DNA of 10,766 bases from Gammaproteobacteria bacterium (GTDB lineage Bacteria; Pseudomonadota; Gammaproteobacteria; Pseudomonadales; Azotimanducaceae), in the NCBI GenBank assembly GCA_027295975.1, contig JAPUJX010000075.1, positions 1 through 10,766 of the forward strand, given 5' to 3'. The notes beneath the pieces are model-generated. The model did not search any database. It saw only the letters and a program-made list of their open reading frames with translations, and was not told where the DNA came from. The translations under genes were made by a program, and so were the position numbers. Numbering within the stretch: the stretch's first letter is position 1; each line of letters starts with the position of its first letter. Shown one piece after another: positions 1-6,500 of the stretch.

Positions 1-160
1 AGTGCGACCTCGAGCGAAGCCGAATGGAGCGAATTGACCCGCTTGGGGCAAGTTCGTGCAATGAGGCCATCGCGGGGCGACTGAGCGTAGGCGCACTTTG
101 AGCATCCTCACCCTTAACGCGGTTGCCACGGAACATCGTCCAGTCCATGACAGAAACTGG
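1..160. other. Left-edge region without an identifiable gene
   Basis: No recognisable gene is visible. On the plus strand two frames are open from the window edge, ending at TGA 82-84 and TGA 99-101, and either could be the last 27-32 codons of a gene converging on mdh. Neither tail resembles a family I know. On the minus strand an arginine-rich frame is open from an ATG at 148 to the edge, without a Shine-Dalgarno sequence. A weak inverted repeat (140-144 with 156-160) lies just after the mdh stop but has no T-tract, so it is not called a terminator. Confidence 0.3.
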
Positions 161-1138
161 CTATTCCGGCAGCAGGTGGGCCACCATTTCCCGCTCCTCG
201 ATGAGTTCAGCTTCCGTCGCGTTCATCTTTTCCTGGCTGAATTCGTTGATGGCGCGACCCCGAACGATTTCCCAATCACCACCGTTGCAGCGCGCCGGAA
301 AGGAGTAGATAAGGCCCTGTTCCACGCCATAACTGCCATCCGAGTACAAACCCATGCTGACTACCGAATCGCAACCGAGCGCCCAGTCGTGCATGTGATC
401 GATGGCGGCGTTGGCCGCCGACGCTGCACTAGACGCTCCTCTTGCGGCAATTATGGTGGCACCTCGCTGCTGCACCGTGGGAATGAACTCGTCCGAATAC
501 CAATCCATACCTACCAGATCCAGGGCGGGGGTTCCGGCAACTTTCGCATCGAACAGATCCGGATACTGAGTGGCCGAGTGATTGCCCCATATGCACAATC
601 CGTGAACGTCCGATACGTGTTTGCCGATTTTGGCGGCAAGTTGGGCTTGTGCTCGATTATGGTCGAGGCGGCTCATGGCGGTGAACTGCCGGGGATCGAG
701 GTCTGGAGCGTTACGCTGCGCAATGAGGCAATTCGTATTAGCGGGATTACCCACCACCAGCACCTTGACCGTCGATTTTGCGTGATCGTTCAGGGCCTTG
801 CCCTGCACGGAGAAGATCGCCGCATTCGCCTCGATGAGTTCTTTGCGTTCCATGCCTTTACTACGCGGTCTGGAACCCACCAGAAGTGCGTAGTCCGCGT
901 CCTTGAACGCGACGTCGGCATCATCCGTCGGGATCATCCCCATGACCAGCGGGAAAGCACAATCCTCCACCTCCATGATCACCCCGCCAAGGGCCTGCAG
1001 CACCGGAGTAATTTCCAGCAGGGTCAGAATAACCGGCTGGTCCTTTCCGAGCATTTCACCAGAGGCGATGCGAAACAACAGGGCGTAACCGATCTGCCCG
1101 GCCGCTCCCGTGACGGTCACTCGTACGGGTTCCTTCAT
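161..1138 (-). CDS. mdh: Malate dehydrogenase (NAD-dependent, cytosolic-like type)
   Basis: This enzyme interconverts malate and oxaloacetate with NAD in the cytoplasm as a TCA-cycle step. The 325-residue protein is full length for the ~325-330 aa bacterial type related to eukaryotic cytosolic MDH, and differs from the ~312 aa E. coli type. Visible signatures are the Rossmann glycine motif GAAGQIG (11-17), an acidic residue E42 at the end of the second strand (expected for NAD preference), and the substrate loop with R90, R92 and R98. The MDH active-site signature [10 protein letters not shown] (153-162) carries D159 and R162, and the proton-relay histidine is H187 in WGNHS. The start is supported by an AGGGAG ribosome site eight bases upstream. 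It is transcribed away from, and downstream of, the Nudix gene with a 114-bp gap, so it is probably expressed from its own promoter. A long plus-strand frame opposite it is a shadow. Confidence 0.97.
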   Translation of the reverse strand: MKEPVRVTVTGAAGQIGYALLFRIASGEMLGKDQPVILTLLEITPVLQALGGVIMEVEDCAFPLVMGMIPTDDADVAFKDADYALLVGSRPRSKGMERKELIEANAAIFSVQGKALNDHAKSTVKVLVVGNPANTNCLIAQRNAPDLDPRQFTAMSRLDHNRAQAQLAAKIGKHVSDVHGLCIWGNHSATQYPDLFDAKVAGTPALDLVGMDWYSDEFIPTVQQRGATIIAARGASSAASAANAAIDHMHDWALGCDSVVSMGLYSDGSYGVEQGLIYSFPARCNGGDWEIVRGRAINEFSQEKMNATEAELIEEREMVAHLLPE

Positions 1139-1146
1139 ACCGATTT

Positions 1147-1152
1147 CTCCCT
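1147..1152 (-). promoter_or_regulatory. Ribosome binding site of mdh
   Basis: Read on the minus strand, AGGGAG lies eight bases before the ATG at 1138. It is the clearest Shine-Dalgarno sequence in the window and fixes the mdh start. Confidence 0.75.
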
Positions 1153-1191
1153 AGCTGAAAACATTTCCAGGTCGTTTTTTTTGAGGCGCGC

Positions 1192-1220
1192 ATTGTAAGG
1201 AAAGTGCCCGCACTTAACAC
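1192..1220 (-). promoter_or_regulatory. Putative sigma-70 promoter of mdh
   Basis: On the minus strand a TACAAT hexamer (plus 1192-1197; 5 of 6 to the -10 consensus) lies 17 bases after a weak GTGTTA (plus 1215-1220; 3 of 6 to the -35 consensus). The predicted start would give an mRNA leader of roughly 45-50 nt that contains an A8 run (T8 on the plus strand, 1175-1182). A small inverted repeat (1202-1206 with 1211-1215) falls inside the -35/-10 spacer. It could be an operator half-site pair, or a weak end-of-transcript hairpin for the Nudix gene. This is read by eye only. Confidence 0.4.
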
Positions 1221-1252
1221 TCTAATCTGGCCGGCGGAATCAAATCACAACC

Positions 1253-1693
1253 TCAATCCCACTTGAACTCCGCGTACCAGCGCCCGTCACGACGTAACGC
1301 AAGCGCCTCGCCTATCCAGGGGGCATGAGGATCCGGCAGTCGGTCAAAAGTACTCCAGCAGCAATCATCGAACAACGCGGGTTCAGCGATTCTCGGGTCG
1401 CCTTCCCAACCTTCGGCTTCGAAAACGAAGTTCAGTCCCTGGTGGCGGCCAGATTGATACGGCATAACACACACGGGCACGACACGCGCCGTATCGATGC
1501 CGGTTTCCTCGAGACACTCGCGAGCGGCTGCTTCGGAAACGCTTTCACCAATGTCCTGGTGACCGCCGGGCAGGCCGTAGAAGCCGTCCATAAAACCCGT
1601 ATTTGATCTTCTCAACAGAAACAGTCGTTGCTTCTTGATCAACAACACGTGAACCACCACCGGAAACGTCGCTCGAGACACCACAACTCTCAT
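1253..1693 (-). CDS. Nudix hydrolase
   Basis: This is a 146-residue Nudix-fold pyrophosphohydrolase. Such enzymes cleave a nucleoside diphosphate linked to another group X, using Mg or Mn. The Nudix box is complete: G44, then E50, R58-E59, and the metal-binding E62-E63 followed by G65-I66, matching GX5EX7REUXEEXGU with Cys at the first U position. The N-terminus (VVVHVLLIKKQRLFLLRR) is the usual first strand pair, and a YGLPGGH stretch leads into the box. The substrate cannot be deduced; small standalone members act on oxidised nucleotides, nucleotide sugars, ADP-ribose or alarmones. I chose the ATG at 1693. A TTG at 1741 would extend the frame by 16 residues into the divergent ATPase gene, without family support. 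No clear Shine-Dalgarno sequence precedes 1693. It is followed by mdh in the same direction but is probably a separate unit. Confidence 0.93.
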   Translation of the reverse strand: MRVVVSRATFPVVVHVLLIKKQRLFLLRRSNTGFMDGFYGLPGGHQDIGESVSEAAARECLEETGIDTARVVPVCVMPYQSGRHQGLNFVFEAEGWEGDPRIAEPALFDDCCWSTFDRLPDPHAPWIGEALALRRDGRWYAEFKWD

Positions 1694-1723
1694 TTGGCCA
1701 CGGATTCTTGGTATCGTGCAGGG

Positions 1724-2524
1724 ATGATCTATCTCGAGCAACTACAATTGCACACCGCACCCGACAGCAACAGGACGGACGCCGGGTTTCCGCTTTCTTT
1801 ACCCGCATTACGCAATCTCGATGTGCTTCGTTTTGAAACCCCCGTCAGTTTTTTCATAGGCGCCAACGGCAGCGGGAAGTCGACGCTCCTGGAAGGTATT
1901 GCCGCCAGCACGCGGTTGCCGAGCCTGACGCAATCGAGCCAGAGCCCATTGATGGCAACCGGAGTTGAACTCGCCAGGTCCCTGCGTCTGGTGCGCCGGC
2001 ACCACCCGAAACGGGGGTTCTTTTTCCGTGCCGATGACGTCACCGGTTTTCTGCAGGGCATCCAGAAGTCGGCGGCCGAGTACGATGATCTCGCCGCGGA
2101 GTTCTCTCACATCGAAGGTGATTGGGGGCGGGCCCGTGCCATGGATGTCGCCCGCGGCCAGCAGGCGGCTCTACACAACCGTTATGGAGAAGATCCGTTC
2201 GCGAAATCACACGGCGAGTTGTTCCTGGATCTGTTCAAGGCGCGTATTACCGCTCCCGGGCTCTATCTGATGGATGAACCCGAGGCCCCGTTGTCGCCAG
2301 GCAGTCAAATAGCCCTGCTGGCTCTGATCATGGACAAAGTCAAAGAGGACAGTCAGTTCATCATTGCCACCCACTCCCCCATTCTCATGGCTTGCCCCGA
2401 TGCGGTGCTCTTCGACTTTGACGTAACGCCCCTTTGCCCCGTCAACTGGGAGGATGCCGAAAACGTGCAGCTCATGCGGGCGTTCCTCAATCACCCCGAA
2501 TCATTCATACGTCACCTCAAATGA
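1724..2524 (+). CDS. AAA/ABC-type ATPase of the COG3910 kind
   Basis: This is a compact, soluble 266-residue ATPase with the ABC/SMC-like nucleotide-binding head. In order it shows a strand-rich N-terminus typical of the group (MIYLEQLQLH, then a FPLSLPALRNL-like stretch), Walker A GANGSGKST (46-54), and a SHGE signature (162-165) in place of LSGGQ. Then come Walker B with YLMDEPE (D184, E185), a D-loop region reading APLSPG, and an H-loop ATHSP (H217). The usual EAALSP reads EAPLSP here, a proline at position 189. There is no membrane segment and no nuclease domain, so a transporter or an OLD-type nuclease is unlikely. Family members are listed only as predicted ATPases; the role is unknown. 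The start at 1724 is chosen because family proteins begin at this point; a TTG at 1628 only adds residues from the antisense of the Nudix gene. Its stop overlaps the start of the GNAT gene (ATGA), so the two are translationally coupled. Confidence 0.9.
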   Translation: MIYLEQLQLHTAPDSNRTDAGFPLSLPALRNLDVLRFETPVSFFIGANGSGKSTLLEGIAASTRLPSLTQSSQSPLMATGVELARSLRLVRRHHPKRGFFFRADDVTGFLQGIQKSAAEYDDLAAEFSHIEGDWGRARAMDVARGQQAALHNRYGEDPFAKSHGELFLDLFKARITAPGLYLMDEPEAPLSPGSQIALLALIMDKVKEDSQFIIATHSPILMACPDAVLFDFDVTPLCPVNWEDAENVQLMRAFLNHPESFIRHLK

Positions 2525-3300
2525 CCGAAATAACCGCCCTCAGGCGCCGGGTGGAGGAGGCGTCGCTCAATGCCTGGCCCGCCATGCAACAGATCCTGCT
2601 GGACGGATGGCTGCTGCGTTTCGCCAATGGGTTCACCAAACGCGCCAATTCCATCATTCCCCTGTACCCCAGCCTGCAACCCGTTCAGAACAAGGTTCGT
2701 TACTGCGAGAATATTTATGCGCGTGAACGGCTCAAAACAATATTTCGCCTGACCTCAATTGCGGAGGTACCGGTGCTGGACGAATACCTTGCCGCACGCG
2801 GTTACCAGTACACCGATCCGACTCAGGTGCTCTGTGCGCCGCTGACCCACCGATCTCCACCGGAACAGACATCGCAACGGTTCGACTTAATCGGCAAAAA
2901 CGACTGGCTGACCCTCTACGCACGACTCACCGGCATGCCCGAGCATGCCCAATCGCTGCACGCGGCAATATTGAACGGCATCCAGAATACCTGTGCTTAT
3001 GCCGTGCTCATGGAAGGAGAAATACCCCTGGCCTGTGGGCTTGGCGTACTCGAACAGGAACTGCTGGGACTCTTCGATATCGTCACCCACGTTGACATGC
3101 GGCAAACCGGGGCGGGCACACGCCTGGTGGCTTCATTGTTGAGCTGGGGGGCGCAACGAGGGGCTCAAACAGGTTATCTGCAGGTGGTAGCGGACAATCG
3201 ACCCGCTCGCCGTCTCTATGAGAAGACGGGTTTCACGGAGCTCTACCGTTACTGGTATCGGGTTGCTCCCGAAGAAGATCACCCGACGCGGCAAACTTGA
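2521..3300 (+). CDS. GNAT-family N-acetyltransferase with N-terminal extension domain
   Basis: This 259-residue protein belongs to the GNAT superfamily, which transfers an acyl group from acyl-CoA to an amine. The catalytic fold occupies roughly 115-250. It contains the acetyl-CoA pyrophosphate-binding loop RQTGAG (194-199), the strand LQVVADN (220-226), and the typical C-terminal ARRLYEKTGF (229-238). The first ~110 residues form an extra domain beginning with LDGWLLRFANGFTKRANS (27-44), a stretch I recall from a group of double-length GNAT proteins of unknown substrate. The ATG overlaps the ATPase stop and no Shine-Dalgarno sequence precedes it, so translation probably depends on re-initiation after the ATPase. 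An in-frame upstream start at 2434 lies inside the ATPase gene and is not used here. The acceptor (protein, peptide, drug or small amine) cannot be inferred. Confidence 0.92.
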   Translation: MTEITALRRRVEEASLNAWPAMQQILLDGWLLRFANGFTKRANSIIPLYPSLQPVQNKVRYCENIYARERLKTIFRLTSIAEVPVLDEYLAARGYQYTDPTQVLCAPLTHRSPPEQTSQRFDLIGKNDWLTLYARLTGMPEHAQSLHAAILNGIQNTCAYAVLMEGEIPLACGLGVLEQELLGLFDIVTHVDMRQTGAGTRLVASLLSWGAQRGAQTGYLQVVADNRPARRLYEKTGFTELYRYWYRVAPEEDHPTRQT

Positions 3301-3522
3301 TTCACGGCTCGATTTCTGAGATGTTTCGTCCCTCGCGTGAAAAACGCGTCGCTCGCTTGCTATTTAGCCAATAAAAATCAATAGCTTATAAGCGCGTATG
3401 CAAATACGCTGAGGTAGCAAGCGTAAATCCGACAGTCGTTGCCGACTCAGCTCATTAAGCGCCGAGCAACGGCTATCTTCGCGTTCGATTTAACTTCGAA
3501 CCAATTACGGATATGTATCGGC
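3301..3522 (+). other. gltB upstream region with clustered inverted repeats
   Basis: The 222-bp gap holds no credible gene but many small inverted repeats. They are 3334-3338/3344-3348; a 9-bp pair 3354-3362/3415-3423 enclosing 52 nt; a 10-bp perfect palindrome GCTTATAAGC (3384-3393); a 6-bp stem 3394-3399/3404-3409 closed by a GCAA (GNRA-type) tetraloop; 3434-3438/3443-3447; 3461-3464/3470-3473; and 3483-3488/3496-3501. An alternative pair (3359-3364 with 3380-3385) would compete with the 9-bp stem. Short stems like these arise by chance, so only the clustering is notable. They may be operator sites, an RNA leader, or the transcript end of the GNAT gene, although no T-tract follows any of them. 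Confidence 0.4.
3365..3392 (+). promoter_or_regulatory. Putative gltB promoter
   Basis: TATAAG (3387-3392; 5 of 6 to the -10 consensus) lies 16 bases after TAGCCA (3365-3370; 4 of 6 to the -35 consensus) in the most AT-rich part of the gap. The -10 is embedded in the palindrome at 3384-3393, which would be a natural place for a regulator to bind. A start near 3399 would give a leader of about 120 nt. No sigma-54 GG/GC pair was recognised. This is an eye reading with low certainty. Confidence 0.3.
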
Positions 3523-6500
3523 ATGGCAGTGAGGATGGATAAAAAACCGTACACGGGGCCGCCTGGAAAGCGGGGTCTGTACGACCCGGCAAACGAGAAG
3601 GATAGTTGCGGCGTCGGCTTCATCTGCGACATCAAGGGTCGCGCGAGTCGCTATATCATCGAAGAAGCCCGCAACATGAATTGCTGTATGGCCCACCGCG
3701 GCGGGATAGGTTACGAGAAAAATACCGGAGACGGCGCCGGTATCCTCACCGGTCTCCCGGATAAGTTCCTCCGCAAAGTTGCGGCTCGGGAACTCGGAGT
3801 CGAACTACCGGCCTTCCGCGAATACGGGGTGGGCAACGTTTTCCTCCCAACGGACGAGACCGAACGGAAACGTTGCAAAACAACCCTGGAAAACGGGATC
3901 AGCTCTGCCGGCCAACAGTTTCTGGGTTGGCGAACGCTACCGGTACAACCCGAAACGGCCGGCATCGGCAACGCCGCGCTTGCGGCTATGCCCCATATCG
4001 AGCAGTTGTTCATCGGCGCAGTTGGGGTTGTCGACGATGACTTTGAACGCAAACTCTATCTGATCCGCAAACACAGCACCCACATCCTGCGCGGCGATAC
4101 TACCCTCACGCAGCGGCAGCAATTTTATGTCTGCAGCCTGTCGACAAAGGTCATCATCTACAAAGGGATGTTGACCCCCAGCCAGGTATTCCCGTTCTAT
4201 CCGGACCTCACCGATCCCGACTACGAATCCCATCTCGCCATGGTGCATTCTCGTTTCAGCACCAATACGTTTCCATCCTGGGACCGGGCCCAGCCTAACC
4301 GCTTCATGAGCCACAACGGTGAGATCAATACCATCCTCGGTAATATCAATTCGATGAACTCCCGTCAGGGGACGGTGAAAACCCCACTTTTCGGCGAAGA
4401 TCTGGAGAAGCTTTTCCCCATCGTCGAGGACGACTGCTCGGATTCGGGCACGTTCGACAACGTGCTCGAATTCCTGCTGATGAGTGGGCGCAAGCTCCAG
4501 GAAGCCGTCTTGATGATGATTCCGGAGGCCTGGCAGCACCACCCGACCATGGATGAGAACAAGAAGGCTTTCTACGAGTACCACAGCTGCCTGATGGAGC
4601 CGTGGGACGGACCCGCTTCCATCGCCTTTACCGACGGCAACTACATCGGCGCGGTGCTCGATCGCAATGGTCTTCGTCCCAGTCGTTATTACATCACCGA
4701 CGATCACAAATGCATCATGGCCTCGGAGGTGGGTGTGGTTGAGGTGGCGCCGGAACGAATCGTGGAGAAAGGCCGACTGCACCCTGGTCGAATTTTCCTG
4801 ATCGACTTCGAACAAGGTCGGATGATTCCGGATCACGAGATCAAGCGGGAGTGGGCAACCGCAAAACCCTACAAGCAGTGGCTCGACGCGCAACGCCTGG
4901 ACCTGACGGACCTCAAACCCAACCGGGCGCCTCGAGGTTTTGACCCCGAAACGCTCACCAATCGCATGCAGGCCTTCGGCTACACGGTGGAGACGATGCA
5001 GATCATGCTGCAACCGCTGGTCATGGAGCTACGCGACCCGCTCGGCTCCATGGGCAACGATGCGGCACTCGCGGTGATGTCCGACAAACCCCGCATGCTC
5101 TATGACTATTTCAAGCAACGGTTCGCCCAGGTAACCAATCCCGCCATCGATTCAATCCGCGAGGAGGTGATCATGGCGTTAACCTGTTACATCGGGCCCG
5201 AACGGAACCTGTTGGAGACAACCGAACAACATGCCCATCGGCTGCGAATTCCGCATCCGATTTTGTCAAACGAGGAACTCGCCTCCCTCAAGTTCATCAA
5301 CCATCGCAACTGGCGTGCCTGCACGATCGACATCACCTACCCGGCGGGGTCCGGCGAAGCCGGACTGGTGGCAGCACTCGATCGGATCTGCGCCGAGTCG
5401 AGTCAGGCTATCGCCGATAACGACAGTCTGATCGTGTTATCCGACCGGAATGTCGGGGCAGACAATGTTCCCATCAGCTCACTACTGGCCGTGGGCGCCG
5501 TACATCATCACCTGGTCAGCACCTTCGCGCGCACGCGCATCAGCCTGGTGCTCGAAAGCGGAGAAGCTCGGGAGGTACATCACCACTGCCTGCTCATCGG
5601 TTATGGGGCCGATGCCATCAACCCTTATCTTGCCTTCGAAGCGCTCTGGCATTCTCGCCGCGAGGGTTACCTCGATGAGGCCAAACACATCAGGAACGAT
5701 AACGACGTGGTCGTCTCGTACAAAAAGGGTGTGGCCAAAGGCATGCTTAAGGTGATGGCAAAAATGGGGATCTCCACCCTGCAATCCTACAAGGGTGCAC
5801 AGATCTTCGAAGCCATTGGCCTGGCGGACGATGTGATCAATCGCGCTTTTATCGGCACATCGAGTCGAGTGCAGGGAGTGGGCCTTCTCGTGCTTGCCGA
5901 GGAGATGGAACGGCGCCACGAGATCGGTTATTCGACCCGCGCCCCGAACGTCGCAGTGCTCCCCAACCCGGGTGATTTCCATTGGAGGCGCCACGGCGAC
6001 ACCCATATGTGGGACCCGGAAACCATCGCCGATCTACAGGTTGCCGCACGCACCAACAGCAAAGACGCCTACCAGCGATTCTCCGACCACGTCAACGGCG
6101 AAAACACCCGGCGAAGCAACCTGCGCGGCCTTCTCGGGTTCAACAAGGGAGCCAACGGTAGTCCCATCGACCTTGCGCAGGTTGAGCCGGAAAGCAAAAT
6201 CGTGAAACGTTTTGTTACCGGCGCAATGAGCTTCGGCTCCATCAGCGCCGAGGCGCACGAGTCGCTGGCGATTGCCATGAATCGTATCGGCGCCAAATCC
6301 AACACCGGCGAAGGCGGCGAAGATCCAGAACGGTTCAAGCCTCTTGCGAACGGCGACTCGAAGCGTTCTGCCATCAAACAGGTCGCAAGCGGCCGCTTTG
6401 GGGTCACTATCAATTACTTGACCAATGCCGACGAGTTGCAAATCAAAATCGTCCAAGGCGCGAAGCCTGGAGAAGGCGGCGAGTTACCGGCACACAAGGT

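Noticed and set aside
1-160. Possible gene tails or a small arginine-rich gene at the left edge
   Set aside because: Three frames are open across a short edge fragment and none matches a known family or has a ribosome site, so no CDS is called.
98-1198. Long plus-strand open frame (366 codons) opposite mdh, longer than mdh itself
   Set aside because: The minus strand carries a complete malate dehydrogenase with all catalytic residues. The plus-strand translation has no recognisable family, and such frames are common opposite GC-rich genes.
1694-1741. TTG start extending the Nudix protein by 16 residues
   Set aside because: It would overlap the divergent ATPase start, the extension is not Nudix-like, and an ATG at 1693 directly precedes the first conserved strand.
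1253-3300. Nudix/ATPase/GNAT group considered as a mobile or defence island
   Set aside because: There is no integrase, transposase, tRNA border, direct repeats or obvious composition change, and no nuclease or other defence effector domain is visible.
3334-3348. Hairpin after the GNAT gene considered as its terminator
   Set aside because: The stem is only five pairs and no T-rich tract follows.
3439-3522. N-terminal extension of GltB from a TTG start
   Set aside because: The 28 extra residues have no family counterpart, the TTG has no ribosome site, and the GltB propeptide is normally short before the catalytic cysteine.
3937-5013. Minus-strand open frame of 358 codons inside gltB
   Set aside because: It lies fully within the glutaminase and central domains of an intact gltB, resembles no known protein, and has no separate promoter or ribosome site.
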